The position numbers were made by a program, and so were the translations under genes. DNA of 64,000 nt, from NCBI RefSeq assembly GCF_003347635.1, contig NZ_QDFY01000001.1, forward strand, positions 372,001 through 436,000, given 5' to 3'. This document shows, piece after piece, positions 51,450 to 61,352 of this stretch (positions are counted from its first letter, which is position 1; each line of letters begins with the position of its first letter). The DNA comes from Sphingosinicella terrae (GTDB lineage Bacteria > Pseudomonadota > Alphaproteobacteria > Sphingomonadales > Sphingomonadaceae). The notes beneath the pieces are model-generated. The model searched no databases. It worked only from the letters and a program-made list of their open reading frames with translations, and was not told where the DNA came from.

Positions 51450-52754
51450 ATGCGCCTCACTCGCTACTTCCTGCCTGTCATGAAGGAGACGCCGGCCGAC
51501 GCCCAGATCGTCAGCCATAAGCTGATGCTCCGCGCCGGCCTGATCCGGCAGACCGCCGCCGGCATCTATGCCTGGCTGCCGCTCGGCCTTCGCGTGCTCA
51601 AGCGGATCGAGCAGATCGTGCGCGAGGAGCAGGACCGGGCTGGCGCGGTCGAGTTGCTGATGCCGACCGTCCAGTCGGCCGACCTGTGGCGCCAGTCGGG
51701 CCGATACGACGCCTACGGGCCGGAAATGCTCCGCTTCACCGACCGGCACGACCGCGAGATGCTCTACGGTCCCACCAACGAGGAGATGATCACCGGCATC
51801 TTCCGGGACGCCGTCCGCTCCTATCGCGACCTGCCGCGCACCCTCTATCACATCCAGTGGAAGTTCCGCGACGAGATCCGCCCGCGCTTCGGCGTGATGC
51901 GCGGGCGCGAGTTCCTGATGAAGGATGCGTACAGCTTCGACCTGGACGAGGCCGGTCTCAAGGCCAGCTACGAGGCGATGTTCGTCGCCTATCTGCGCAC
52001 CTTCGCGCGAATGGGGTTGCAGGCGGTGCCGGTGCGGGCGCCGACCGGGCCGATCGGCGGCGACCTTTCCCACGAATTCCACATCCTCGCCGATACCGGG
52101 GAGAGCGCGCTCTTCTACGACGCCGCCATCGACGAGGTGTCGCGCGAGGAGCTGCTCGCCGCCGACGCCTCGACCATCGCTCGCCTTACCGGACTCTATG
52201 CGATGGAGGAGGAGGAGCATGCCAAGGTCGCCGACTGCCCGGTCCCGGCCGAGCGGCTGCGCAGCCGCCGCGGCATCGAGGTCGGTCACATCTTCGCCTT
52301 CGGCACCAAGTACAGCGCCAGCATGGGGCTCGCCATCCAGACTCCGGACGGCGGCCAGGTCCATCCGCAGATGGGCAGCTACGGCGTCGGCGTCTCGCGG
52401 CTGATGGGCGCGATCATGGAGGCAAGCCACGACGCGAGCGGCATCGTCTGGCCGGAGAGCGTCGCCCCCTTCAAGGTCGGCCTCGTCAACATGCGCGCCG
52501 ACGACGGCAACGTCACCAGCGCCGCCGACGAGCTGTACGGCAAGCTTCAGGGCGCCGGCGTCGAGACACTCTACGACGATCGCGACGAGCGCGGCGGCGC
52601 CAAGTTCGCCACCATGGACCTGATCGGCCTGCCCTGGCAGCTCGTCGTCGGCCCCAAGGGGCTGGAGAAAGGCGTCGTCGAGCTGAAGCGCCGCGCCACC
52701 GGCGAGCGCGAGGAATTGAGCCTCGAAAGCGCGCTGGCGAGGCTGGCGGAGTGA
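51450..52754 (+). CDS. proS: Proline--tRNA ligase (short bacterial type)
   Basis: A 434-residue class II synthetase lacking the editing insertion, as in alphaproteobacteria. Motifs: [20 protein letters not shown], motif 2 [29 protein letters not shown], and motif 3 [17 protein letters not shown]. The C-terminal anticodon-binding domain starts near [10 protein letters not shown]. It charges tRNA-Pro. It leads the conserved proS-lolC-lolD-dnaE run, here separated from DUF1467 by 33 kb. Confidence 0.96.
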   Translation: MRLTRYFLPVMKETPADAQIVSHKLMLRAGLIRQTAAGIYAWLPLGLRVLKRIEQIVREEQDRAGAVELLMPTVQSADLWRQSGRYDAYGPEMLRFTDRHDREMLYGPTNEEMITGIFRDAVRSYRDLPRTLYHIQWKFRDEIRPRFGVMRGREFLMKDAYSFDLDEAGLKASYEAMFVAYLRTFARMGLQAVPVRAPTGPIGGDLSHEFHILADTGESALFYDAAIDEVSREELLAADASTIARLTGLYAMEEEEHAKVADCPVPAERLRSRRGIEVGHIFAFGTKYSASMGLAIQTPDGGQVHPQMGSYGVGVSRLMGAIMEASHDASGIVWPESVAPFKVGLVNMRADDGNVTSAADELYGKLQGAGVETLYDDRDERGGAKFATMDLIGLPWQLVVGPKGLEKGVVELKRRATGEREELSLESALARLAE

Positions 52755-52757
52755 CGG

Positions 52758-52901
52758 GCCCTCACCCTCCCACCTGCCTGCGGCAGGCGGGCCCCTCCCT
52801 CTCCCGCGAGGGGAGAGGGATTGAAGGGCGCGCGGGGCCAGCCCCTCTCCCATTTCGGGAGAGGGAGGGGCCCATCGCGCCAGCGAGGGGAGGGTGAGGG
52901 C
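52758..52901. repeat. 144-bp repeat element with 14-bp terminal inverted repeats
   Basis: GCCCTCACCCTCCC (52758-52771) and GGGAGGGTGAGGGC (52888-52901) are perfect inverted ends. Inside are nested hairpins such as CCCTCTCCC / GGGAGAGGG. It fills the space between the proS stop and the lolC start, and its right end provides the lolC ribosome site. Confidence 0.75.
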
Positions 52902-54153
52902 AGTGCTGCTTTCCCGTTACGAACGGATGATTGCCCGGCGCTATCTGCTGCCGGGGAAGGGCGAGGGCTTCATCTTCCTCGTCGCCGGCATCAGCCTGGT
53001 CGCGGTCATGCTCGGCGTCGCCGCCCTGATCATCGTGATGAGCGTGATGAACGGCTTTCGCGCTGAGCTGTTCGACAAGGTGGTCGGCCTCAACGGTCAT
53101 GCCGTCATCCAGACTTATGGCAACCGGATCGAGAATTGGCGGCCGATCCTCGAACGGGCGCGCGCCACGCCGGGCGTGACCGACGCGTCGGCGCTGATCG
53201 AGCAGCCCTTGATGGCGACCAACCAGGGCCGGGTCGAAGCGATCCTGCTGCGCGGCGTTCCGCGCGCGGACATCCTCGCCAATCCGACGATGACCCGCGG
53301 CGTCCTCGCCGGCTCGCTCGCCGAGCTCCGGCCGGGCAGCGACAATGTCGCGATCGGTTCCCAGCTCGCCCAATTGCTCGGCCTGCATGTCGGCAGCAGC
53401 ATCACCATCGTCTCGCCGCAGGGGCGCACGACGCCGTTCGGCACCGTGCCGCGCATCGTCGACTACCGGGTCGCCGCGATCTTCGAGGTTGGCCTCTACG
53501 ATTTCGACCGGGCTTTCGTCGTCATGCCGATCGAGGAGGCGCAGAGCTTCCTGCTGATGGGCGACGCCGTCCAGATGATCGAGATCACGACCACCGACGC
53601 CGACCGGGTCCAGGAGATATTGGCGCCGCTCTCCGCCTCGCTGGGCAGCCGCGCGGTCGTCCAGGACTGGCGCTCGCTCAACTCTGCCTTGTTCGAGGCG
53701 CTCCAGGTCGAACGGGTGGCGATGTTCGTCGTCCTGTCGATCATCGTCCTCGTCGCGGTGTTCAACATCCTCTCCTCGCTGATCATGCTGGTCCGCGCCA
53801 AGACCCGCGACATTGCGATCCTTCGGACGATGGGGGCGACCCGGTCGGGCCTGATGAAGGTATTCATGACCGTCGGCGTCACCATCGGCGTGCTCGGCAT
53901 TCTCGCCGGCGTGGGTCTCGGCGCCTTCTTCCTCTCCTACCGCCAGGCGGTCGTGCGCTTCGTCCAGTGGGTGACGGGCCAGAATCTGTGGGATCCGTCG
54001 GTCCGCTTCCTCACCGAGCTTCCCTCCAAGACCGATCCGTTCGAGGTCGCCGCGATCGTGGCGATGGCGCTGGTTCTGAGCTTCCTCGCCACGCTTTATC
54101 CAGCCTGGAAGGCGGCGAGCACGGATCCGGTCCAGGTGCTGCGCTATGAGTGA
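52894..54153 (+). CDS. lolC: Lipoprotein-releasing ABC transporter permease (LolC/E family)
   Basis: About 419 residues, four transmembrane helices: [20 protein letters not shown] near residue 30, then a large periplasmic domain, and three C-terminal helices ([60 protein letters not shown]). It extracts lipoproteins from the inner membrane with LolD for delivery by LolA. Only one permease gene is present, so it may act as a homodimer. GTG 52894 is inside the repeat; GTG 52903 is an alternative start preceded by GGAGGGTGAGGG. Confidence 0.92.
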   Translation: MRAVLLSRYERMIARRYLLPGKGEGFIFLVAGISLVAVMLGVAALIIVMSVMNGFRAELFDKVVGLNGHAVIQTYGNRIENWRPILERARATPGVTDASALIEQPLMATNQGRVEAILLRGVPRADILANPTMTRGVLAGSLAELRPGSDNVAIGSQLAQLLGLHVGSSITIVSPQGRTTPFGTVPRIVDYRVAAIFEVGLYDFDRAFVVMPIEEAQSFLLMGDAVQMIEITTTDADRVQEILAPLSASLGSRAVVQDWRSLNSALFEALQVERVAMFVVLSIIVLVAVFNILSSLIMLVRAKTRDIAILRTMGATRSGLMKVFMTVGVTIGVLGILAGVGLGAFFLSYRQAVVRFVQWVTGQNLWDPSVRFLTELPSKTDPFEVAAIVAMALVLSFLATLYPAWKAASTDPVQVLRYE

Positions 54154-54884
54154 GCGACGCCGTGACTGACGCCGCTCAACGCGCCGGCCAGCGCCCTTCC
54201 GCCACGCCCGGCCCCGACGCCGTCCTCGCCGTCCGCGGTCTTCGCCGCAGCTTCGAGCAGGCGGGAGTGCGGATCGACGTTCTGCGCGGCATCGACCTCG
54301 ACGTCCGCCGGGGCGAGATCGTCGCCCTGCTCGGGCCGTCCGGTTCGGGCAAGTCGACCTTCCTGCAGGCGGTCGGCCTGCTCGAGGGTGGCTTCGAAGG
54401 CTCGATCCGGATCGGGGGCGAGGAGGTGGCCGAGCTCAGCGACGCCAACCGCACCCGCGTCCGCCGCGACACTCTCGGCTTCGTCTATCAGTTCCACCAT
54501 CTGCTGCCGGACTTCACCGCGGCCGAGAACGTGATCATCCCGCAGCTCGTTCGCGGCGCCAGCCGCGCCGACGCGCAGGCGCGGGCCGAGGCGCTGCTCG
54601 GAGTCCTCGGGCTCGCCGAGCGGCTGACCCATCGGCCGAGCAAGCTCTCCGGCGGCGAGCAACAGCGCGTCGCCGTCGCCCGGGCGCTGGCGAACCGGCC
54701 GGCTTTGGTCCTCGCCGACGAGCCCACCGGCAATCTCGACGAAGCCACCGCCGACATCGTCTTCGCGGAATTCCTCCGCCTCGTCCGCGAGGAGGGCAGC
54801 GCCGCTTTGGTGGCGACGCACAATGAGCGTATCGCCGCCAAGATGGACCGGGTGCTGCGGCTCCACGACGGCCGGCTGGAGTAA
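54150..54884 (+). CDS. lolD: Lipoprotein-releasing ABC transporter ATPase
   Basis: A 244-residue ABC ATPase. Walker [11 protein letters not shown]-loop in [15 protein letters not shown], signature [15 protein letters not shown], Walker [14 protein letters not shown], and H-loop [10 protein letters not shown]. LolD powers LolC-type permeases. The GTG start overlaps the lolC stop (GTGAG). It lies upstream of dnaE. Confidence 0.95.
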   Translation: MSDAVTDAAQRAGQRPSATPGPDAVLAVRGLRRSFEQAGVRIDVLRGIDLDVRRGEIVALLGPSGSGKSTFLQAVGLLEGGFEGSIRIGGEEVAELSDANRTRVRRDTLGFVYQFHHLLPDFTAAENVIIPQLVRGASRADAQARAEALLGVLGLAERLTHRPSKLSGGEQQRVAVARALANRPALVLADEPTGNLDEATADIVFAEFLRLVREEGSAALVATHNERIAAKMDRVLRLHDGRLE

Positions 54885-54959
54885 AGCTCCCCCGCGATTC
54901 CTGTGGACAATCCGCCGTCCAGCCTTTTCCCGGCGCCGCCGACCGACCATAACCGGTCC

Positions 54960-57900
54960 ATGTCCTCGGCCCCCTATGTCCCGCTTCGAATCTTCTCCAG
55001 CTACACGATGCTCGAAGGGGCGATCGATCCGAAGGCGGCGGCGAAGCAGGCCAAGAAGCTGGAATTCCCGGCGGCGGCGCTGACCGATCGCAACGGCCTC
55101 TATGCGGCCATGGCCTTCACCGATGCCTGCCTCGGCGAAGGCGTTCAGCCGGTCATCGGCACCTTTCTCGGCGTCGCCCGGCCCGGCACCCCGGCGGGCA
55201 AGCCGATCATCGTCGACTGGCTGGCCCTCTACGCGCAGGACGAGGCCGGTTACCGGAATCTATGCGGGCTGGTTTCCTCCGCCCATCTCGATCGTCCGGT
55301 CGAGGAGGAAGCGCATGTCACGCTCGAATCGATGTCCGGGCGCACCGACGGCCTCCTCGCCCTCACCGGCGGCGGGGAGGGGGCGCTCGCCCGCCTGGTC
55401 GCGCACGGCCAGGACCAGGAGGCGGCGGCCCTCGCCGACCGGCTTCAGGCGCTGTTCCCCGCGCGTCTCTATGTCGAGCTCAGCCGGCGCGGCGATCCGG
55501 TCGAGCAGGCCGCGGAGGCCGGCCTGATCGACCTCGCTTACGCCCGCGATCTGCCGCTGGTCGCGACCAATCCGGCAGCCTATGCCGAGCCCGCCTTCCA
55601 CCGCGCGCATGATGCGATGCTGTGCATCGCCCAGTCGAGCCAGATCGACCGCGACGACCGCGCCCGCTCGTCCTCCGAAGCCTGGCTGAAGCCGGCAATG
55701 GACATGCGCAGCCTGTTCGCCGACCTGCCCGAGGCGATCGCCAACACCGCGATCGTCGCGCGGCGCTGCGCCGTCGGGGCGCCCAAGCGCAAGCCGATCC
55801 TGCCGCGCAGCGCGGGCGACGTCGACGCCGAGGCCGACCAGCTGCGCCGCGACGCCCATGCCGGACTCGTCGCACGGCTTCGGCGCTATCAGGATCGACC
55901 CTCCTCCCTTGTGGGAGAGGGCAGGGAGGGGGGTGCCGGCCCGGAGGGCCGGCACGCGGCGGAGCCGCGCACCCCCACCCCCGACCCCTCCCGACAAGGG
56001 GGAGGGGCTGGCGCTTCATCGCTCGAGGAGCGTTATGCCGAATATTTCGCCCGCCTCGACTTCGAGATCGACGTCATCGTCCGGATGGGCTTTCCGGGTT
56101 ATTTCCTGATCGTCGCCGACTTCATCAAATGGGCGAAGGAGCATGGCATCCCGGTCGGCCCCGGCCGCGGCTCCGGTGCCGGCTCGGTGGTCGCCTGGGC
56201 GCTCACCATCACCGATCTCGATCCGATCAAGCTCGGCCTGCTGTTCGAGCGCTTCCTCAATCCCGAGCGCGTCTCGATGCCGGATTTCGACATCGACTTC
56301 TGCGAAACCCGGCGCGGCGAGGTGATCCGCTACGTCCAGGAGCGCTGGGGTGCCGACAAGGTCGCGCAGATCATCACCTTCGGGAAGCTGAAGGCGCGCG
56401 CCGTGCTCAAGGACACCGGCCGTGTCCTGCAGATGCCCTATGGCCAGGTCGATCGCCTGGCGAAGCTCGTTCCCAACCATCCCACCGATCCGTGGACACT
56501 CGAGCGCGCGCTGAACGGCGTCTCGGAGCTCGCCGAGGAATATCGCGGCGACGCCGACGTCCGCCGGCTGTTCGATCTGGCGATGAAGCTGGAGGGCCTG
56601 CCCAGGCACAGCTCGACCCACGCCGCCGGCGTCGTCATCGGCGACCGCCCGCTCGACGAGCTCGTCCCGCTCTACCGCGATCCGCGCTCGGACATGCCGG
56701 TCACCCAGTTTGACATGAAGCATGTCGAGGGCGCGGGCCTCGTCAAGTTCGACTTTCTCGGCCTCAAGACCCTGTCGGTGCTGCGCAAGGCGGTCGACAT
56801 GCTGCGCAAGCGGGGCGTCGAGGCGGATCTCGATCGGCTCGCCTGGGACGATCCGGAAGTCTATGCCCTGCTCCAGCGCGGCGAGACGGTGGGCGTGTTC
56901 CAGCTCGAATCGGAAGGCATGCGGCGCACGCTCGCCGCGGTGAAGCCGACCAATTTCGGCGACATCATCGCGCTCGTCTCGCTCTACCGGCCCGGCCCGA
57001 TGGACAATATCCCCAGCTTCGGCGCCCGCAAGAACGGCCGCGAGCCGATCGAATATCCCCATCCGATGCTCGAGAAGGTGCTCGAGGAGACTTACGGCAT
57101 CTTCGTCTACCAGGAGCAGGTGATGGAGGCGGCAAAGGTGCTCGCCGGCTACAGCCTCGGCGAGGCGGACCTGCTGCGCCGCGCCATGGGCAAGAAGATC
57201 AAGGCGGAGATGGACGCGCAGCGTTCGCGCTTCGTCGAAGGCTGCGCCGCAAACCGGATCGCCGCGCCCAAGGCCAACGAGCTGTTCGACTTGATCGACA
57301 AGTTCGCGGGCTACGGCTTCAACAAGAGCCACGCCGCCGCCTACGCCCTGGTGGCCTACCAGACCGCCTGGATGAAGGCGCACCATCCGGTCGAATTCTA
57401 CGCGGCCTCGATGTGCTTCGACATGCACCAGACCGACAAGCTCGCCATCTTCTGCGAGGACATGCGGCGGATGGAGGTGCCCTGCCTGCCGCCGTCGATC
57501 AACGCGAGCGAGGCCGAATTCTCGGTCGAGAAGGCGCAGACGGAGAAAGGGGAGGGCCTCGCCGTCCGCTATGCGCTCGGCGCGCTCAAGGGCGTCGGCG
57601 AGCGGGCGATGGAGCTGCTCGTCGAAGAGCGGCGGGCGAACGGGCCGTTCCGAAGCCTGGACGACTTTGCCGGCCGGATCGACCCGAGACTGCTCAATCG
57701 CCGCCAGATCGAGAGCCTTGCCGGCGGCGGCGCCTTCGACGACATTTCCGAGCGCTCCGCGGTCTTCGCCGCCGCCGAGACGATCCTCGCCGCGGCGTCC
57801 AGCGCGGCCGATGCGCGCGAGAGCGGGCAGGGCGGCCTGTTCGGCGAAGGGCCGGCCAACGTCGTCCCGATCCGCATGCCGGTGAGCGAGACGTGGACGC

Positions 57901-58571
57901 TGGCCCAGCGCATGGCCCAGGAGAAAGAGAGCTTCGGCTTCTATTTCTCGGCCCACCCCGTCGACAATTACCGCCACCTCGTCGAGGCGCATGGCGCCCG
58001 CAGCTTCGCGCAGCTGTGCGCGTTGCCGGCGTCGGCCGAAGGCGGCCGCAGCGGCGCTGTCATGGCCGCCTTGGTCGAGGACACGCGCTGGCGCACCTCG
58101 GCGCGCGGCCGCCGCTACATGATGGCGACCCTTTCCGACCCCTCCGGCCAGTTCGAGGCGAGCATCTTCGACGATCCGGTCGCCGAGCAGGTCGCCGCCG
58201 CGGCCAAGGCGGGCGCCTGCGCCCTGCTCAACGTCGAGCTCGACCGGCGGCCCGGCGACGAGACGCCGCGAGTCGCCATCCGATCGGTGCAGACCTTCGA
58301 GGGACTGTCCCGCCGCACCCGGATGCAGATCGAGGTCGAGGTTGCCGGTCCGGACGTGCTGCCGCGCCTCGCCGAGGCGGTCGCCGGCCATCGCGGCGGC
58401 AACGGCCAGCTCCGCCTGCGGGCGAGGGCAGAGGTCGGCGAGGCCGAGATCGTCCTCGGCCGCGACTTCGAAGTCGATGCCGAGCTCGCCGCCCGCCTGG
58501 AACGGCTCGAGGGTGTCGCCGCCGTCCGCCTCTCGGTCGTCGAGCCGCCGAGGCTCGCGCTCGTCTCCTAA
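54960..58571 (+). CDS. dnaE: DNA polymerase III subunit alpha
   Basis: A 1203-residue replicative polymerase. PHP domain 1-300, palm with PVGPGRGSGAGSVVAWALTI and the catalytic Asp pair in MPDFDIDFCETRRGEVI, and later GYGFNKSHAAAYALVAYQTA; the tau/OB C-terminal region follows. Two odd points: the PHP signature His-x-His is replaced (VPLRIFSSYTMLEGA), and an in-frame repeat element of about 110 bp encodes residues ~312-352 (PSSLVGEGREGG ... TPTPDPSRQGGG) between the PHP and palm domains. ATG 54960 is the likely start; GTG 54903 is in frame. Confidence 0.96.
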   Translation: MSSAPYVPLRIFSSYTMLEGAIDPKAAAKQAKKLEFPAAALTDRNGLYAAMAFTDACLGEGVQPVIGTFLGVARPGTPAGKPIIVDWLALYAQDEAGYRNLCGLVSSAHLDRPVEEEAHVTLESMSGRTDGLLALTGGGEGALARLVAHGQDQEAAALADRLQALFPARLYVELSRRGDPVEQAAEAGLIDLAYARDLPLVATNPAAYAEPAFHRAHDAMLCIAQSSQIDRDDRARSSSEAWLKPAMDMRSLFADLPEAIANTAIVARRCAVGAPKRKPILPRSAGDVDAEADQLRRDAHAGLVARLRRYQDRPSSLVGEGREGGAGPEGRHAAEPRTPTPDPSRQGGGAGASSLEERYAEYFARLDFEIDVIVRMGFPGYFLIVADFIKWAKEHGIPVGPGRGSGAGSVVAWALTITDLDPIKLGLLFERFLNPERVSMPDFDIDFCETRRGEVIRYVQERWGADKVAQIITFGKLKARAVLKDTGRVLQMPYGQVDRLAKLVPNHPTDPWTLERALNGVSELAEEYRGDADVRRLFDLAMKLEGLPRHSSTHAAGVVIGDRPLDELVPLYRDPRSDMPVTQFDMKHVEGAGLVKFDFLGLKTLSVLRKAVDMLRKRGVEADLDRLAWDDPEVYALLQRGETVGVFQLESEGMRRTLAAVKPTNFGDIIALVSLYRPGPMDNIPSFGARKNGREPIEYPHPMLEKVLEETYGIFVYQEQVMEAAKVLAGYSLGEADLLRRAMGKKIKAEMDAQRSRFVEGCAANRIAAPKANELFDLIDKFAGYGFNKSHAAAYALVAYQTAWMKAHHPVEFYAASMCFDMHQTDKLAIFCEDMRRMEVPCLPPSINASEAEFSVEKAQTEKGEGLAVRYALGALKGVGERAMELLVEERRANGPFRSLDDFAGRIDPRLLNRRQIESLAGGGAFDDISERSAVFAAAETILAAASSAADARESGQGGLFGEGPANVVPIRMPVSETWTLAQRMAQEKESFGFYFSAHPVDNYRHLVEAHGARSFAQLCALPASAEGGRSGAVMAALVEDTRWRTSARGRRYMMATLSDPSGQFEASIFDDPVAEQVAAAAKAGACALLNVELDRRPGDETPRVAIRSVQTFEGLSRRTRMQIEVEVAGPDVLPRLAEAVAGHRGGNGQLRLRARAEVGEAEIVLGRDFEVDAELAARLERLEGVAAVRLSVVEPPRLALVS
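55899..56008 (+). repeat. Palindromic repeat inserted in frame inside dnaE
   Basis: The left arm CCTCCTCCCTTGTGGGAG and the right arm CCCTCCCGACAAGGGGGAGG are imperfect inverted copies, enclosing inner hairpins CCGGCC / GGCCGG and GCGGCGGAGCCGC. The right arm on the minus strand matches the repeat flanking the DUF559 gene (CCCTCCCC-TTG-GGGGAGGG followed by a GGGTGGGG arm). The frame stays open through it. Confidence 0.8.
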
Positions 58572-58695
58572 TCGCCTGCCGCCCCGGGTGCGTTGCGGAT
58601 CAGTATCCGCGGCAAGGCCGTCGCCAGGCGTCGCTTCCGTCGCGCGGGCGAGGCGGATATGCTCGCTCGATAACGACTTGCGAGGAGAGGCGAAG

Positions 58696-60330
58696 ATGCT
58701 GGGCGGGATGCAGGATTTCGAGCTTCGCGTGCCGCGGCTGATCGAGCATGCCGAGCGCGAGCATGGCCAGCGCGAGATTGTCACCTGGTGGGCCGACGGC
58801 ACCACGACGCGAACGAACTGGGCCGGAATCGGGCGCGACGCCCGTCGGCTGGCCCAGGCGTTGGAGAGCCTCGGCATCCGGCGCGGCGAGCGGGTCGCGA
58901 CGCTGGCGATGAATCACAGCCGCCATCTCGTCGCCTGGTATGGGACGATCGGGATGGGTGGGGTGATCCACACCATCAATCCGCGCCTGTTCGACGAGCA
59001 GCTGGTCTACATCGCCAATCACGCCGAGGATAAGGTCCTGCTCTACGACAAGGCCTTCCAGCCGATCGTCGACCGGCTGCGGCCGCAATGGACGTCGATC
59101 GCGCATTATGTCTGTTTCGACAGCGACGGCCCCGACTCTTTCGAGGCGCTGATCGCGCCGTTCGAGGGCGACTATCGGTGGGTCGAGGGCTCCGAGCGCG
59201 AGCCCTGCATGCTCTGCTACACGAGCGGCACCACTGGAAATCCCAAGGGCGTGCTCTACGAGCACCGTTCGTCGGTCATCCACGCCATGGCCGAGATCGC
59301 CCCGGCCTGCTTCGATCTGTCCGCGCAGGCGGTGGCGCTGCCGATCGTGCCGATGTTCCACGCCGCCGCCTGGGGGCTGCCGTTCGCGGGCGCCATGGCC
59401 GGGGTCAAGTTCGTCTATTCGGCCGTCAACGATCCGGCGGTGCTGTGCAGCCTGATGAATGAGGAGAAGGTCACCCATTCCGCCGGCGTCCCGACGGTAT
59501 GGCTGAGCATGTTCCAGTACATGGATGCCACCGGCAGGAAGCCCGAGCATCTCCGCCTGGTGACGATCGGCGGCTCGGCCGCGCCCCGTGCGATGATCGA
59601 GCGGCTGATGAGGATGGGCATCCGGGTCGGCCACGCCTGGGGCATGACCGAGACGTCGCCGATCGGCACGATCGGCTCGCCGCCGGCCGATTGGGCGGAG
59701 ATGGATTTCGGCGGGCAGGTCGATCTCGTCTGCAAGCAGGGACGGGTCCCGTTCGGCGTCGAGCTGCGCGTCGTCGACGACGAGGGGCGGGAGCAGCCGC
59801 GGGACGGCAAAAGCTCGGGGCGGCTGCAGATCCGCGGTCCCTGGATCATCAAGCGCTACTTCCAGGACGAGCAGGGAGATTGCGTTGACGAGGAGAATTG
59901 GTTCGACACCGGCGACGTCGCCGTCATCCACCCCTGCGGAACGATGCAGATCACCGACCGCTCGAAGGACGTGATCAAGTCCGGCGGCGAGTGGATCAGC
60001 TCGGTCGAGCTCGAGAATGCGGCGATGGGCTGCGCCGGCGTCGCCGAGGCAGCGGCGATCGGCGTCCAGCACCCGAAATGGGCCGAGAGGCCACTGCTCC
60101 TGGTCGTCCGAAAGGAAGGCAGCGACGTCGACGAAGCGGCGATCCGCGATCATCTCAAGGATCATGTCGCTCGCTGGTGGCTTCCTGATGAGATCCTGTT
60201 CGTCGACAGCCTGCCGCACACCGCCACCGGCAAGCTGCTCAAGACGGCCTTGCGCGAGCGGTATAAGGATTATCGGCTCGAGACCGGGGACGACGCGGCG
60301 CAGCCGATCGCGGAGGCGGCCCAAGGCTGA
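58696..60330 (+). CDS. Long/medium-chain acyl-CoA ligase
   Basis: A 544-residue ANL-superfamily enzyme that activates fatty acids to acyl-CoA via acyl-AMP. Motifs: [17 protein letters not shown] (A3), [13 protein letters not shown] (A5 with Thr-Glu), [12 protein letters not shown] (A7), [17 protein letters not shown] (A8), and the terminal [16 protein letters not shown] with catalytic Lys. GAGGAGAGG precedes the ATG. Chain-length preference cannot be told. It lies next to the polysaccharide-like locus but shows no direct link. Confidence 0.92.
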   Translation: MLGGMQDFELRVPRLIEHAEREHGQREIVTWWADGTTTRTNWAGIGRDARRLAQALESLGIRRGERVATLAMNHSRHLVAWYGTIGMGGVIHTINPRLFDEQLVYIANHAEDKVLLYDKAFQPIVDRLRPQWTSIAHYVCFDSDGPDSFEALIAPFEGDYRWVEGSEREPCMLCYTSGTTGNPKGVLYEHRSSVIHAMAEIAPACFDLSAQAVALPIVPMFHAAAWGLPFAGAMAGVKFVYSAVNDPAVLCSLMNEEKVTHSAGVPTVWLSMFQYMDATGRKPEHLRLVTIGGSAAPRAMIERLMRMGIRVGHAWGMTETSPIGTIGSPPADWAEMDFGGQVDLVCKQGRVPFGVELRVVDDEGREQPRDGKSSGRLQIRGPWIIKRYFQDEQGDCVDEENWFDTGDVAVIHPCGTMQITDRSKDVIKSGGEWISSVELENAAMGCAGVAEAAAIGVQHPKWAERPLLLVVRKEGSDVDEAAIRDHLKDHVARWWLPDEILFVDSLPHTATGKLLKTALRERYKDYRLETGDDAAQPIAEAAQG

Positions 60331-60370
60331 TCCGGGCCATGCCTGATCCGGGCGATGCCTGACCGTGCGC

Positions 60371-61201
60371 TCAATAGTCCGGCTCGATCAGCCCCTCGAT
60401 GACATGATGCTGGACGACCGTCTGGAGGCGGTCGACGACCCGGCAGGTGAGATGGTCCCTGACCCGGGCGGGAAGCGAGTCGAGATAGGCCCGGGTCACC
60501 TGGAGGTCATGGTGATGCGCATTGGTCGCGTCGGGCGCGTCGACGCCGACGACCAGGACGGGCCGCGCCGAGTCGGAGACGTTGGCGGTGCCGCGATGGA
60601 TGGTGAGGGCGGAACGGGCGGAGATGTCGCCGCGCCGCGGCAGCTTTCGCACCCGGCGCTCGCAATAGCGCGGATACAGCGCCTTGGGCGGGAACATGCC
60701 GTTGGCATAATCGGACAGGTCGTCCCACTGCGTTCCCAGGGCGATCTCGAAGGCGCCCATTTCGGGGACGGTGTCGACCGCGGTCAGGTTGAACGCCAGC
60801 GAGTTCAGCCGCCGTCCCTTCAGCGTCGCTTCCGGCGAGGGGAAATCGCGATGCCAGGGCTGGTCCGCCGCGCCCGGGAAAGGGATGTCGAACCCGATTT
60901 CGACGATCCGGTAGTCCGGGCCAAGTACCGCCTCGCACACCGCGACGAACCAGGGATGGGTGACGATGTCGACAAAGCCCCGGATCCGCTCCGGATGGAC
61001 CTCGACGTAGAAGCGTTCCGGGCCCCGGGGCAGCGCGCCGCCCGGTACCGCCTTCGCTTCGGCGAACAGCGCTTCGATATCCTCGCGCATCCGGTCGGCC
61101 CAGTCGGCGCTGAAGGCCCCTTGGAGTGCGATGACGCCGTCGCCATACAGGCCGCCCAGGATAGTGGCGGAGTCATGATCCTGCTGCGGCGATGGCGACA
61201 C
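60371..61201 (-). CDS. Phytanoyl-CoA dioxygenase (PhyH) family protein
   Basis: About 276 residues, an Fe(II)/2-oxoglutarate oxygenase of the PhyH type. Two metal ligands lie in QPWHRDFPSP (HxD) and the third His in LTIHRGTANVSD; an Arg for 2-oxoglutarate follows (SARPVLVVGVD). Substrate unknown; related enzymes hydroxylate acyl chains or natural products. I use GTG 61201 with GGGAG upstream; an in-frame ATG at 61294 would overlap the opposite gene. Confidence 0.82.
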   Translation of the reverse strand: MSPSPQQDHDSATILGGLYGDGVIALQGAFSADWADRMREDIEALFAEAKAVPGGALPRGPERFYVEVHPERIRGFVDIVTHPWFVAVCEAVLGPDYRIVEIGFDIPFPGAADQPWHRDFPSPEATLKGRRLNSLAFNLTAVDTVPEMGAFEIALGTQWDDLSDYANGMFPPKALYPRYCERRVRKLPRRGDISARSALTIHRGTANVSDSARPVLVVGVDAPDATNAHHHDLQVTRAYLDSLPARVRDHLTCRVVDRLQTVVQHHVIEGLIEPDY

Positions 61202-61352
61202 CTTTGGGCTCCCGAGGCTGTCCTGCTGCCTGATATTACCCGCTTGCTGGGCGCTGGCGAGACGCTTTCGGCTGCACATGCGTCGACCTGGCACCGGCGG
61301 AGCCCCGCCGGCGCACCACCTTTCCTTTACCTCTTGGCGCTATCGCGCCTGC

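Noticed and set aside
56016-58877. A 953-residue open frame on the minus strand opposite dnaE
   Set aside because: It is antisense to dnaE, whose polymerase motifs are unmistakable, and has no family pattern.
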